Both the position numbers and the translations under genes were made by a program. Of a stretch of DNA of 64,000 bases, positions 11,475-29,435 are shown piece after piece. The notes under the pieces are model-generated. The model did no database searches and was not told the DNA's origin. It was given only the letters and a program-made list of their open reading frames with translations. Where the stretch lies: contig CM053259.1 in the NCBI GenBank assembly GCA_028583405.1, positions 19,505,594 to 19,569,593 of the forward strand, read 5' to 3'. The DNA comes from Pogonophryne albipinna (Eukaryota > Chordata > Actinopteri > Perciformes > Artedidraconidae). Numbering within the stretch: position 1 is the stretch's first letter; every line of letters begins with the position of its first letter.

Positions 11475-14400
11475 GGCCACCGTAGAATTGGCATTCTTTT
11501 GCAAATGCCCATTTTCTACTTTGGATGTAGCCAAGAGCAAAAGTCAATAAAATGGGATTTGTGACCCAATTTTTTATCTGACTATGACTGAGCTGCTGTA
11601 CATTTTGGTAATGCCGGATTAAAAGGTTTAAAAAATAACAGTCCTGTCAGGGTTGTGCTGTGTTTGAATATAAACGGCGTGATTGAAAGCACAGGCTGAA
11701 AAACACAGGAAGGTGTTTCAGGGGATGAATTATTAAATGGAAGAGGAATGTAGTGATGACGCAGGCAGTAGCCATTTCCTTCAGCCATTTCCTTTAAATA
11801 AATCCCTTCTTGTAAATATATTCAATTAAGAAATCCCCATATGTTTTTGTCCTGTACAGAAAGCTTCCTTTACGTCCACTGCCAAACGCAGGCAGGATGT
11901 TCTGAGCAACAGGATGTTCTGAGCAGCAGCCATTACTGAGGAATTAGTTCTCAGTGCACATCTCTCAGTGTCAAATCCATGACAGATTTATGATTTATGA
12001 TTGTTTACTTCAAACCCAATGTTGACGGGGAATAAGAGTTACATTTGGGACACGTCGAAATAACAATCACATTTCCACCAATTATGAAAGAGCTGGCTGA
12101 TGATAATGTGGAGACCATCTGAGGCTTGTGTCTTGACCACTGCATAGTGGTTAGGGTTGGGCACTTGTTTATGACTTAGAATACATGCTTTAGAATTAGG
12201 CTGAGCATGAACACTCCAGTTATATAACAAGCTGATGTTATGAAGCACAAAGAAGAGGAGAGAATAAAGTAAGTGTTGCTCCTTCCCCTGCATATCAAAC
12301 CGTGTCTGAGCATATTTGCCATGCTTTCTTCTAACCCTTAAGGGAATTTGACCTACTTCTCCAGAGCTGGAGTTTGTTATTAATTGTACATGGATGCCTG
12401 TTTAAGTGTAGTCCAAGCAGAAGCCTGAGAGAGAGTAAGCGCTCCACATTCAGCTAGATGTTGTCTCCTGCATTTATTTTCCAGTTCATCACTTCAAAAC
12501 TAAAAACCGCACACAGTGTACATTCCCTGATGCAGGAGGTTCTTCTTCTCCCCCGTTACCTGAGCAACTCAGGTAGAAAACAAATAGAATATTTAAGTTC
12601 TTATCATTTCAACTCATGCCAGGAAAAAGATCATCAAAGATTCTCAACAACTTCACCCACACGCTGCCATGTGGATTTCACATCTGCTCGGCCCAATGAC
12701 ACCCTGCCAAGGGAAACGCAGCTCTCTGAAAGTGTTAGGGATAACTTCCCTCTGGGCAAACAGAGCCCGCCTCCTGATGGCAGCGTCAGATGGTAACTAA
12801 ATACAGGGCCCAGTGTGCGTGTGTGTGTGTGTGTATGTATGTATGCCGTGCATGCCAAGGTTTTAGAAGAGTGTAAACAGCCTGCCAGTGCCAGGCTAAA
12901 CAATGTTCACCATGCAGAGTATTTATGTGTTGTCATTAGCACATCTACTTCACTATGTGATGATGAAGTCTGGTGCTAATATATACCTCAGGACATGTTA
13001 ACATCTTAAAATGTAAACTAAGGAGACAAGGGTTGTTTTAATGACTTATTAGCCTATTTCCACATTATGAATGACAGCAAAAGGTAACTAACAACCTAGT
13101 CTTAAGTTTGTAGAAAACAAGTACAAATACTTAGAATGGAACTCCACAAGTTAAAGTATTAGTTATATATTAATTGTTGGTGTTTTCCACATCTAAGTAT
13201 GCACCTGAACAAATAAAAGCCAGCAAAAAAACACCTGCAGTGTACCATCTATGTGTGTCATTCTGCCAAGTGTCTATAAATGTCTGGATGTGAACAAAAC
13301 AACAGATTGAGGACTCATCACCTGAACTAACAAAATCAGTACAAAATGTCAGGCAATCAATCAATTGTTGAGATGTTTCAGTCCAGACTAAAGGAGTGGG
13401 TGACTCCCTCAGTGCCATCACAAGTGCCACTCTGATACCACGAGTACTGAATGTCAGATCACAACAACATATTTATAAACACAGGTTGTGGGAACCATAC
13501 ATGTTTATGGTTACGTTTCAGGACATGACCTTAAAGATTAAATGCATTGTACACGTTCAGACAGTGAGACTGAACCATGCCATAAAAGCTGCACTTTCAC
13601 CTACTTCCGTCTTCGGCCTGTAATTCAGACGCACACTATAGAGTCCACGGCAACAAGCTGACTGAAGGTATATGTCTTACGCAGAAATTAGGCCAACATT
13701 TTATTTTCTTATCCATTTTATTGCCTGAAGAGGTTTTAAAAGGTTGACCTCATTTAAGCACCTTTTCTGCATCTAATAATGCAGTTCAGTGTGACGTGCA
13801 CTGTTGGTTAAAGAGCAGTGGGCTTTTAGCGGCTGCTCTACCTCATAGCTGTGGACTGCTCTTATCTTATCAGTTATATACTGAGGCATGAGGTCAGACA
13901 TCTGTAGATCCAGTGCCAATCATGATTTTTTTTTTTTTTAAAGACCGTTTGATACAGTCCGTTATAGACTGTGTTGGCGATGTTATAAGTATAGCTTTGC
14001 AAGCAAATTACACTGGAAGAAGTTGAACTGTAGGAAATGTTCCCTATGGATCAGACTAGATAATAAGTAAAAGTTGTTTTACTACTTTGTAAGACAAAAG
14101 ATCAAATTAACTTTTCATACTTGTCAGTGTTGTCTCAACTGACTTGTACAGCTAAAGCATCCCTTAATTTTCAGATTTTAAAGATTTTAAACAGCTTGTC
14201 AGAGAATGTTAAGAGCAGAATCACACAGGTTCAGTTACAGCAGAGAAGGAATAATAAAAACAAAAATACATTATTTCCTTTTGCTAGAAACTGCAAAATG
14301 ACAATCACTTTAATTACATATACAAGAAGTGTGCTTTGTAAATAAAATGAATTGTTGTTAGACCGTACTTTCCATTGAGAGGATTTGATTGGATTTACTC

Positions 14401-15150
14401 CCAGTGTAGACATTATTTCAGTTCATTACCATTTTAATTAAATTACTTTTACTTGATTTCTTTATTCATATGGAAATGCAGGCTTTACACTGAAATGTTC
14501 CTCTGAGTAAACCTCATTCACTTGAAGTCTTTGTGGCGGAAAAAAGTTAATTTCCACACTTTTCTTACTTTCAGGAAAAACTGCTTCGTATATGGAGAGA
14601 CATTCTAGTTAGAAACAATATAGCAGTGCTAGGACAAAGGGACACACATATCACAAAGGCCTGTCTGGTTGCCAGGACACACTTTAACAAGAGTTTCAAC
14701 CTGGCGCTCACGCTGCCCTTCATTGGTTTTCTTTATCTGTGCTGACATCTACTGGCCTTACTGTGTACTAACAATGATACATGCTGGGAAATACATGCAG
14801 TACGTATGTGCGGTACTGTAGGGGAGTTAATTGAATCTGCTGCAATGAAAAAGATCAAACATCATGTCAAATGGACATATTTGCATTGCATTTTGAAATA
14901 ATTATATAATGGCTTCTCAGTGCCGTCTTGTGAGTTGTATTCTGTATTTGTTACATACATTCTTTACTTAGGAACGTTTCAAATTTCACATATGCGTATA
15001 TAATATTCCAAATACAATAAGAGTAGATAATTGTTCTTTGTAGATTACCTGTAGATTTGTAGATTTACACTTGCTTATCTTTCTTACAGTGCAGATGCTT
15101 TTCTGCTTGCTCTTGCCTCTGCTTACTTCTTATGCTGATTTTCCTATTCT
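11475..15150. other. Intergenic, no gene recognised
   Basis: About 3.7 kb without a recognisable gene. It contains a short GT run near 12818-12840 and otherwise simple AT-rich sequence. None of the short open frames shows a known domain. Confidence 0.55.
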
Positions 15151-15349
15151 TATTCTCTGAAAACTTCGAGCAGCGGCTGATGGACATTAACTTATCACTG
15201 GGACAGTTCATCTTCGTAAATAGACGGAGGGTTTCAGCCATATTTCAACATTTTTACGACGACCTCAGTCTTACAGTAGCGTGGCCTAGCAACAGCTAAA
15301 GCCTGGTAGGCTACTGCATGCTATTTAGCTTAAGCTAGTTGGTAGCAAA

Positions 15350-16871
15350 ATGCCTCCGTTCTCTACAGATGACTTCCAAAAACGTATACAGAAGATGGCT
15401 GTGTTGGAAATGAAAATGCAACGGTTGGAAGTTAACGTGGAAGTGAATGGACTATGTCGTGGGAATGACACCACTTTACCAGTGTTGCAAAATAATGGAA
15501 AAGGGTATGCTAACTCACAGCTAGTTAGCAGCTACAAGGATTCCAAGGAACAGGAGGGCTGTGTACTGGGTAATAAATCTACAAGTGGTAGTCCTCCCTG
15601 GAACTCTCTGGGTGCAAAGCCTAAGAGTAAATCATTTCCATGGGATTTGGGAGGACGGATAACAGGCAGAGGACGGATAACAGGCAGAGCCCAGCGCTCG
15701 GAAATCTGTGATGCGACCGGCTGGCCTGCATTGTTATCACCCAGGAAGAACCCCTGTTCCTACTAGGAGGCAGCCGTGGACAGCTGCTAAAGGGAGAACT
15801 ACAAAAAATCCTCCTAAACCACCAAGTGTGCCAATCCAGAACAGATACGCTCCGCTGACCGAGAGCCGGAGATCTCTTTCTGACCTGGATAACCTGTCCT
15901 CTTCACACAGCAGGGTAAGGACCAATAGCTACTCCAAAAGTAAAAGGCTAGAGGGAAAGCTAACGACTGGGCCTGAAACTCTGATTGTGGGTGACTCTGC
16001 TGTAAGAGATGTAAAAGGTCTGTGTAATAAGAACAACACCAAAGTACTCTGTTTTCCCAAGGATGTGGTATCTGACTTGGCTGAGAAGATCCTGCATATT
16101 GGGGCTGAACATCCGACTGTGAAGAATGTGGTACTGCACATTGGAACAAATGATGTTGTGAAACAAGAGTCAGAAGTGCTGAAAGAAGACTTTAAATGTT
16201 TGTTGGAAACTGTCAGCTCTCTAAATGCAGAGGTGTTCATCAGTGGCCCTCTACCGCCAGTCAGAAGAGGAGTGGAGAGATTCAGCAGATTGTTTGCACT
16301 GAACACCTGGCTTTCAACTGTCTGTACTGACCATTCTGTCCATTTTATTGACAATTTTAACTTTTTCTGGGATCGCAGACATCTTTTCAAGGCAAATGGA
16401 GTTTGCCTGAACAAGTCAGCAGTGAAATTGTTTATCTCTAACATATTCAACTGCCTGCATCATCAATCTGTTCCCTCTGCCAAGGACAAGCGGCAAGAGG
16501 AATCAAAACAGGAGAAAGACACAACACATCGCGCAGAAAACCCTGAAGAAGTATCACTGCACCCGCCTGAGGAATGTTCTGATTATGGGAGACCTATGAC
16601 ACAAATGGAGGAGTCTCCACTGCCCGTCACCCTCCCTGTCAACGCCTTTGAGGATACTCTTCATTCATCCCCCAGCTCTCTCTACTCTCCGCTCACCCTT
16701 TCACCCTCGCCCACCCCCCTGGAGTTCGATGACCACATGAAGGCGACACGCAGGATTGGCAGCATGTCCTTTACCCCCGCCCCTCAACGACGCCCTACCA
16801 AAATCACCGAAGCAGAGATGCGCACCATCTCCCCCGGCTTACAGTGTAGCCCTCACCCTGGCCTCCTATGA
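15350..16871 (+). pseudogene. LINE ORF1 (esterase-like), frameshifted
   Basis: The first frame (15350-15766) starts MPPFSTDDFQKRIQKMAVLE, which is charged and coiled-coil-like. It carries an 18-bp in-frame duplication (GRITGR twice) near 15654. The reading frame then shifts between about 15708 and 15763 to a second frame running to the TGA at 16869. That part has SGNH-hydrolase hallmarks: VGDSAV (nucleophile block) and HIGTND. The final block reads KANGVCLNKSAV where family members usually have a DG-x-H-type catalytic Asp/His, so both residues appear replaced. A proline/serine-rich tail follows. ORF1 proteins of this group bind RNA and assist retrotransposition. This copy is probably non-functional unless the frameshift is an assembly error. 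Confidence 0.8.
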
Positions 16872-17004
16872 TGAGAGGAGCAGGGTGGTGGGTCCTCCCT
16901 CCCCTTCAAAGCCTGATAGGGATGTGTGTGTACAAAACGCTGCAAACTGATATCTGCTGGGTCCAGGCTCAAGGGCGTATGGCACTCTCAACTCTTTCCA
17001 GGAC

Positions 17005-19998
17005 ATGCCGGGGCCCTGCCTGCCTGTAGCTTTGCCGATATCTGTGTTGATAGGTAATAGATTAAGAGCGGTGAATCATCTTAGATACAGGAAGCGCTCA
17101 AATGTTTGTGTGAGTTTATCTAATTTAGCAGTGATTCCATGTCAGCCACAGCTTGTTACAAAAAACCTGACTGATAGTGTGTTTAACGAACTTAAACTAG
17201 CTTTATTAAATGTCAGGTCTTTGGCAGGGAAAACATTTTTAATCAATGATTTTATCACTGAGCACAATCTCGATTTTATGTTTTTAACAGAAACTTGGAT
17301 TGAACAAAATAACAGTGCAGCTGTTCTTATCGAGTCAACCCCTCCCAACTTTAGTTTTATGAGTCAGGAAAGAATGCATAAGAAAGGAGGTGGAGTTGCT
17401 ATTCTGTTCAATGATTCCCTTCAATGCAGGAAGACATCTTATGGGAACTTTGCTTATTTTGAATATGTGGCCCTTCAGCTGAAATGCTCCTCTCGAGCTC
17501 TGTTCCTAAATATCTATAGACCACCCAAATACTGTGCAAGCTTTTTTGATGATTTTACCGAACTGCTGTCTATAGTGTGTATTGACTTTGACCGTCTAGT
17601 CATTGTTGGTGATTTTAACATCCATGTTGACAACCCCCAGGACAGAGGGGCAAAATAACTGTTTTGTGTTCTTGATAGCTATGGACTGACTCAGCATGTG
17701 ACGGCGCCCACGCACAATAAGGGGCACACTCTGGACTTAATTATCTCAAAGGGTCTGAATATCTCTAAGGTTGTGGTGACTGATGTTGCACTCTCTGACC
17801 ATTCCTGTGTTTTCTTTGAGAGCTCTATTTCTGTTCACAAAAATGTTCAGAAAGAGGTAACCACAAAGCTATATTTAACTGAAAATACTAGGGAAATGAT
17901 TACTCAGAATTTTTCTTCCACACTTGCCGCTGCTAACATCTCAGTAAATGAGCTAGTAGATCATTTTGATTCAAAAATTAAAAATGTTATAGATGCCATT
18001 GCTCCAACTAAGGTAAAGGAAGTGTCTGGCAAGAAAATATCTCCATGGAGAAAGGCCATGACCGTGAAAACAGAAAAAAGAGAATGTCGAAAAGCTGAAC
18101 GCAGGTGGCGAAAAACAAATCTCCAGGTTCACTTTGAAATCTATAAAGAGAGACTTGGCCTTTATAATTTGGAATTGAAAAACACACGACAATCGTTCTT
18201 CTCTGACATCATTACCAAAAACAAAAACAACGCACGTGCCTTGTTTGCTACCGTCGACAGACTAACTAACCCCCCAGTGTCAGTAGCCTCTGAATTTCTA
18301 TCCACCAGGGCGTGCAATGATTTTGCCTCCTTCTTCACTGACAAAATTCAGAAAATCAGACAAGCAGTCAGTGCCTCTGCATCAGGAACAGCAAATGTGT
18401 TGTCTCTGTGTCCACTTAACATCAATTCAAACACCATGACACAATTCCATCAGATTAATGATAAAAACCTAGAGGACATTATTCAACTTCTGAAATCCTC
18501 CTCCTGCTGCCTTGATATTATTCCAACAGGATTTTTCAAAGATGTTTTGCCTTGCATGGCCTCAGATCTACTTCATATAGTAAACAAATCTCTTCACTCA
18601 GGTATTTTTCCACAGGCCCTTAAAACTGCAGTCATTAAACCGCTCTTAAAAAAGAATAATCTAGATGCTTCAGTAATGAACAATTACAGGCCCATATCAA
18701 ACCTCCCATTTCTAGGTAAAATCATTGAAAAAGTTGTTTTTCAACAGTTGAGTAATTTCTTGCATTTAAATAACTGTTTGGATGTGTTCCAGTCAGGCTT
18801 TCGTCCAAACCACAGCACTGAGACTACTCTTGTAAAGGTCTTTAATGACATCCACTTAAACACAGACAGTGGCAGAACTTCAGTGTTAGTATTATTAGAT
18901 CTCAGTGCTGCGTTTGACACTGTTGACCACAGCATATTACTAGGCCGACTGGAAAACTGGGTGGGACTTTCGGAAACAGTTCTAAATTGGTTTGAATCCA
19001 ACTTAAAGGACAGAAACAACTTTGTTTCTATAGGTAAATACACATCTGAGTTGACAAATATGACATGTGGGGTACCTCAAGGCTCCATCTTGGGGCCTCT
19101 TCTCTTTAACGTCTACATGCTACCACTGGCTCAGATAATGAAGAACAACAAAATAAGTTACCATAGCTATGCGGATGACACACAAATTTACGTAACAATT
19201 TCACCAGGAGACTATGCTCCAATTCAAACGCTGAGTAAGTGCATTGAACAAATCAATGACTGGATGTGTCAGAACTTTCTCCAATTAAACAAAGATAAAA
19301 CTGAGGTAATGGTTTTTGGAGCCAAGGCAGAACTTTTAAAAGTTAGCGCTGAGCTTCAGTCTGTAATGTTCAAAACAACAGATAAAGCCAGAAATCTAGG
19401 TGTAGTCATGGACTCTGACCTGAGTTTCAACAGTCACATTAAAACAATTACTAAATCAGCTTACTATCACCTAAAGAATATATCTAGGATTAAAAGACTA
19501 ATGTCACAGCAGGATTTGGAAAAACTTGTCCATGCTTTTATCTTCAGTAGACTCGACTACTGCAATGGTGTCTTCACAGGTCTCACTAAAAAATCTATTA
19601 GAAAGCTGCAGCTAATTCAGAACGCCGCTGCTCAAGTCCTCACTAACACTAAGAAAGTGGATCACATCACTCCTGTTCTGAAGTCTTTACACTGGCTTCC
19701 TGTGTGTCAAAGAATAGATTTCAAAATACTGCTGCTGGTTTATAAAGCACTGAATGGTTTAGGCCCAAAATACATTTCTGACCTCCTGCTAAATTATGAA
19801 CCATCCAGATCTCTCAGGTCTTCAGGGACTGGTCAGCTTTCTGTCCCCAGAGTCAGAACTAAACATGGTAAAGCAGCGTTCAGTTATTATGCTCCAAATA
19901 TCTGGAACAAACTCCCAGAAACCTGCAGTTCCGCTGCAACTCTGACTACTTTTAAATCCAGGCTGAAGACTTTTCTTTTTGTCGCTGCTTTTAATTGA
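17005..19998 (+). pseudogene. LINE ORF2: endonuclease-reverse transcriptase with one internal stop
   Basis: A single frame runs from about 17005 to the TGA at 19996-19998, interrupted once by TAA at 17656-17658. The N-terminal part is an APE-type endonuclease: LLNVRSL, LTETWI, GGGVAIL, NIYRPP, VGDFNIHVD, and SDHSCVFF after the stop. The reverse transcriptase shows NYRPISNLPFLGKIIEKVV, QSGFRPNHSTE, LLDLSAAFDTVDH, GVPQGSILGPLLF and the catalytic YADDTQIY. The C-terminal region has LQLIQNAAAQVL and LHWLPV, typical of L2/Rex-type ORF2. The protein would nick target DNA and prime reverse transcription of its own RNA. With the stop, only a truncated endonuclease, or a re-initiated product from 17698, could be made. 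Confidence 0.9.
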
Positions 19999-20197
19999 AC
20001 TATTCATATCTTAGACTGCACTGTAACTTTTATCCATGTATTTTTTCTTTTAATGTTTATTTTATTCGCTTTTCTTTTTAATGACTGATTTTAAATGCCA
20101 TTTTCTTAATGTCTTTCATTTTTTGTAAAGCACTTTGAATTGCCTTGTGTTGAAAAGTGCTATATAAATAAACTTGCCTTGCCTTGCCTTGCCTTGA

Positions 20198-22011
20198 AGT
20201 TAAATACTAAACACCCTGAGACATGGTTACTGAACCTTTCTTAATGATAGTTTGTGTATGATGCGGTTTTTCAAACACAAATGTTTAACTAGTTAAAAAC
20301 TATTAGATCTGCTCCCTCTCCCATGTTGAAAAATCCTGAAGCTAAGTTTATACAAATATTTTTCATTATAAAACGTTAACTGCTGGTCGCAAGATGTCTC
20401 CTAATCCATTTCAGTTATATGTGCGCATGAGAATTCCCACATACAATTGCGAGTGGAGGTGAAAAACAAGCCTGTTTTCAACAAAATGGTCACAGTTGTT
20501 GGTGAACTACATGGTTAAAATAAATGACTAAAGGATTTTCTTTTATTTGGTATGCATAGTTGATGTCATAATAACAGATAATATCCCTTGCATGCATGAA
20601 TTATGAAAGCCACAGTCAGGATTTTTCTACCAAGTGTTATTATTGCTCTTGGGGCATGAAAAACAAGATTTGAACTTTAGTTTTTTTTAATCTAGTTTTT
20701 TCAAAGATATTTTTATATGTCCACTCAGCGTTCAGGGTTTGAACTGAAGAGATGTACATTTTGAAAAAATGATAAATAAAGATGTGCAAACTTAAAAGTA
20801 CATTATAATAACATAAGTATATTGATTTACAGCCCAAAAAGATATTGCAGATGAAGTATTTTCAAGAATTACCAGGGCCAGGGGCCAATTTGAGGCCCCA
20901 CATACAGTTATTTGATGAGTGCTAGTGGAGCCTTGCAGCGGCGAAACCGTGCAGTGCCACCCTAATTGCGCCACATAAGCGCATAGGTGCGCCTCAGATG
21001 AGGCCCCCCTCCGCAAGCTGTGGCCCCACACAGTCTGCATGATCTGCCTGTAGGGAGGGACGGCCCTGGGAACAACAGCAGCAGTACCAGTATGAATTGT
21101 AGTTGAAATATAGCCAGTGATGCATGATGTCCACTGTAGTGGACAGGTGGTTAACCATGATTTCCTGCAAACATAAAATCAATACTTTGATCATTTATGA
21201 ATTATATGATTCCTTAGTTGTTACTTGATGTCACCACATTTTTTATACCTGCAGGGAGCGCTTTCCATGAAAGGATTGGCAAGATATAGATGGGTGACTT
21301 GGTCCATGTGGCTTTCTGTCGTCCATCTTGGTTTATAGACATGTATCATGCACTTACACTGACTTTCCACTGAGTAGCAGTGTATGGGATGATGCAATAG
21401 GGTCCTATGTACAGTAGTGGCTGATGGTGCAACTATGCAAAAAAACACAATGCATATACAAGAAAACACCTTTTGAATAGCTGTCCACTGTAGTGACCTC
21501 TATGCATGAAAGGGATATATGACAGAGCAGCAGAAACATTAACAATTAAAAAAGGAGAGAAAGAAAAAACTGAGCATGATGTTCCCTATAGAACACTCAC
21601 CATGACTAATACATGACTTTTCTATTGATCTAACTCTGGATCTCCACATCCATCTCTGTCACACACCCCCCCCCCCTCCTCTATGTGCTGCCTTCCATTA
21701 GCGTATGCAGCAATGCCCCGACTGGACAGCAGGTGTGCCCTTTAGCACTGCAGCACACATCCCACTGCAGTGCTACCATGTGTGTGTGTTCAAGAGAGTG
21801 TGTGTGTGTAAGTGTGTGTGCATCAGGCATGCCAGCCAGCCTGTCCACTGCTGCTCCTGCCACTCTGCTGGAGGAGAGGGGGGGAGAGAGAGAGGCCGCT
21901 GGAGGAGCAGAGGGAGAACGAGAGGGGGATAGAGAGATAGAGGGTGAGAGAGAGAAAGTCCAGGCCCAAATAAAGCCATGGGGGCCGGGGCTGGGCTGGG
22001 ACCCCCACTGC
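20198..22011. other. Intergenic region upstream of gmpr
   Basis: No gene was recognised. It contains a short repeat-like insertion at 20873-21068, an 18-bp palindrome TGTCCACTGTAGTGGACA near 21129, a C-run near 21665, and GA-rich sequence at about 21870-21960 just before the gmpr promoter. Confidence 0.55.
20873..21068. mobile_element. Candidate short non-autonomous DNA element
   Basis: The block starts CAGGGCC and ends GGCCCTG. It is GC-rich inside (GAGGCCCC, GGCCCCACA) against AT-rich flanks. The ends are very short and no target-site duplication was seen, so this is only a candidate. Confidence 0.3.
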
Positions 22012-22019
22012 TATAAATA
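22012..22019 (+). promoter_or_regulatory. gmpr: TATA box of gmpr
   Basis: TATAAATA sits 150 bp upstream of the gmpr ATG, preceded by GC-rich sequence, which implies a start site near 22040-22050. CTATAAATAC also differs by one base from the MEF2 consensus. This would fit expression in muscle but is only suggestive. Confidence 0.6.
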
Positions 22020-22168
22020 CGCTGGCCGTCTGGAGGTTCGGGTTTGGTGGTTGGGGCTTGGAACCAGTCACCACCTCTGCTGCAGCAGTCTTCCTCAGGA
22101 GCGTCTCCTCTTTGTACTCCTCATCCTCCTCCACCTCACTCTGGTCATCGTTGCTCTGGGCTGCCAAG

Positions 22169-27585
<5,417 letters not shown>

Positions 27586-27850
27586 GGCGTACTCATGTCC
27601 ACACACACAGGTTGCATAGTATGCACTGTGTGGGTATTATGCAGAGTTTAAACGTCCAATCGTAGGACAGTGGTGTAACACATACAGGAGACACACAACA
27701 CACACTCACACCGACACTTCCACATGATCACACCAACTTGTTTCTCTCAGGATATCTGCCTTCAGAACATGTGTTTCCTGCAGGTTGTGATTAAAATAAA
27801 CCTTGACAATAATTCTCCAAGATGAATAAAAGCTCTATAATCATCTCAAC
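27586..27850 (+). other. gmpr: gmpr 3' UTR (inferred)
   Basis: Short 3' region with AATAAA signals near 27796 and 27826. The end is estimated. Confidence 0.5.
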
Positions 27851-27992
27851 CCTACATCGAGTGTGTTTACATAGAGAGCCATGGCATGCTATTGAATGTA
27901 CACCATTTAGTTTTCACATGAGCATTTCAGATCTGATATTTTAAAATACTCTTTTAACTTAGCATATGCGGAATAAACAATAATGTTAGCTA

Positions 27993-29433
27993 CAGTGGGG
28001 CAAAAAAGTATTTAGTCAGCCACCAATTGTGCAAGTTCTCCCACTTAAAAAGATGAGAGAGGCCTGTAATTTTCATCCTAGATATACCTCAACTATGAGA
28101 GACAGAATCCAGGAAATCACATTGTAGGATTTTTAATGAATTAATTGGTAAATTCCTCAGTAAAATAAGTATTTGGTCACCTACAAACTCCACTATGGCC
28201 AAGACCAAAGAGCTGTCAAAGGAGACCAGAAACAAAATTGTAGACCTGCACCAGGCTGGGAAGACTGAATCTGCAATAGGTAAGCAGCTTGGTGTGAAGA
28301 AATCAACTGTGGGAGCAATTATTAGAAAATGGAAGACATACAAGACCACTGATAATCTCCCTCGATCTGGGGCTCCACGCAAGATCTCACCCCGTGGGGT
28401 CAAAATGATCACAAGAACGGTGAGCAAAAATCCCAGAACCACACGGGGGGACCTAGTCAATGACCTGCAGAGAGCTGGGACCAAAGTAACAAAGACTACC
28501 ATCAGTAACACACTACGCCGCCAGGGACTCAAATCCTGCAGTGCCAGACGTGTCCCCCTGCTTAAGCCAGTACATGTCCAGGCCCGTCTGAAGTTTGCTA
28601 GAGAGCATTTAGATGATCCAGAAGAGGATTGGGAGAATGTCATATGGTCAGATGAAACCAAAATAGAACTTTTTGGTAAAAACTCAACTAGACGTGTTTG
28701 GAGGAGAAAGAATGCAGAGTTGCATCCAAAGAACACCATACCTACTGTGAAACATGGGGGTGGAAACATCATGCTTTGGGGCTGTTTTTCTGCAAAGGGA
28801 CCCGGACGACTGATCCGTGTAAAGGAAAGAATGAATGGGGCCATGTATCGTGAGATTTTGAGTGACAAACTCCTTCCATCAGCAAGGGCATTGAAGATGA
28901 AATGTGGCTGGGTCTTTCAGCATGACAATGATCCCAAACACACCGCCCGGGCAACGAAGGAGTGGCTTCGTAAGAAGCATTTCAAGGTCTTGGAGTGGCC
29001 TAGCCAGTCTCCAGATCTCAACCCCATAGAAAATCTTTGGAGGGAGTTGAAAGTCCCTGTTGCCCAGCGACAGCCCCAAAACTTCACTGCTCTAGAGGAG
29101 ATCTGCATGGAGGAATGGGCCAAAATACCAGCAACAGTGTGTGAAAAGCTTGTGAAGACTTACAGAAAACGTTTGACCTCTGTCATTGCCAACAAAGGGT
29201 ATATAACAAAGTATTGAGATGAACTTTTGTTATTGACCAAATACTTATTTTCCACCATAATTTGCAAATAAATTCTTTAAAAATCAGACAATGTGATTTT
29301 CTGAATTTTTCTTTCTCATTCTGTCTCTCATAGTTGAGGTATACCTAGGATGAAAATTACAGGCCTCTCTCATCTTTTTAAGTGGGAGAACTTGCACAAT
29401 TGGTGGCTGACTAAATACTTTTTTGCCCCACTG
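27993..29433 (+). mobile_element. Tc1-like DNA transposon, apparently intact
   Basis: The element is 1441 bp and flanked by TA on both sides (27991-27992 and 29434-29435), the Tc1/mariner target duplication. Terminal inverted repeats start CAGTGGGGCAAAAAAGTATT and agree over about 116 bp with one visible mismatch. Weaker inverted similarity continues inward (AAATCACATTGT). It encloses a full transposase. It lies between gmpr and atxn1. Closely related Tc1 elements are widespread in teleosts, and teleost Tc1 transfer to lampreys has been reported. Confidence 0.95.
28195..29217 (+). CDS. Tc1-like transposase (340 aa)
   Basis: Cut-and-paste transposase that binds the terminal repeats and moves the element into TA sites. 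The N-terminal about 110 residues are two helix-turn-helix domains ([40 protein letters not shown]). Between them is the basic GAPRKISPR linker. The catalytic DDE domain shows [13 protein letters not shown] (first Asp), [11 protein letters not shown] (second Asp) and [15 protein letters not shown] (Glu). Thirty-four residues lie between the second Asp and the Glu, giving the Tc1 signature DD34E. The frame has no stop or frameshift and the length is normal for the family (about 340 aa). Confidence 0.95.
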   Translation: MAKTKELSKETRNKIVDLHQAGKTESAIGKQLGVKKSTVGAIIRKWKTYKTTDNLPRSGAPRKISPRGVKMITRTVSKNPRTTRGDLVNDLQRAGTKVTKTTISNTLRRQGLKSCSARRVPLLKPVHVQARLKFAREHLDDPEEDWENVIWSDETKIELFGKNSTRRVWRRKNAELHPKNTIPTVKHGGGNIMLWGCFSAKGPGRLIRVKERMNGAMYREILSDKLLPSARALKMKCGWVFQHDNDPKHTARATKEWLRKKHFKVLEWPSQSPDLNPIENLWRELKVPVAQRQPQNFTALEEICMEEWAKIPATVCEKLVKTYRKRLTSVIANKGYITKY

Positions 29434-29435
29434 TA

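Larger units (their letters stand above)
15160..20197 (+). mobile_element. L2/CR1-group non-LTR retrotransposon (LINE), nearly full length
   Basis: The element holds an ORF1 with an SGNH-esterase-like domain, an ORF2 with endonuclease plus reverse transcriptase, and a short 3' UTR. The 3' end is GCACTTTGAATTGCC...ATATAAATAAA followed by tandem CTTGC units at about 20174-20196, as in L2-type elements, which lack poly(A). The 5' end is not defined and is placed about 190 bp before the ORF1 ATG. No clear target-site duplication was found. One frameshift in ORF1 and one stop in ORF2 are the only obvious lesions, so the copy is young. The L2 assignment rests on the RT motifs and tail. Confidence 0.85.

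Noticed and set aside
9843..11547. Open frames in the foldback arms with TTAF/HFTKHNS-type repeats
   Set aside because: They are translations of the 20-bp minisatellite, whose triple (60 bp) keeps frames open. No coding signature is seen outside the array.
15737..19043. Minus-strand open frames of 60-173 codons inside the LINE
   Set aside because: They are antisense shadows of ORF1/ORF2, which carry clear protein motifs on the + strand.
21129..21146. Short palindrome TGTCCACTGTAGTGGACA, considered as a piggyBac-like end
   Set aside because: A related motif recurs near 21490, but no TTAA-bounded inverted ends or transposase remnant could be shown.
28089..28868. 259-codon minus-strand frame in the Tc1 element
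   Set aside because: It is antisense to the transposase, which has full HTH and DD34E motifs on the + strand.
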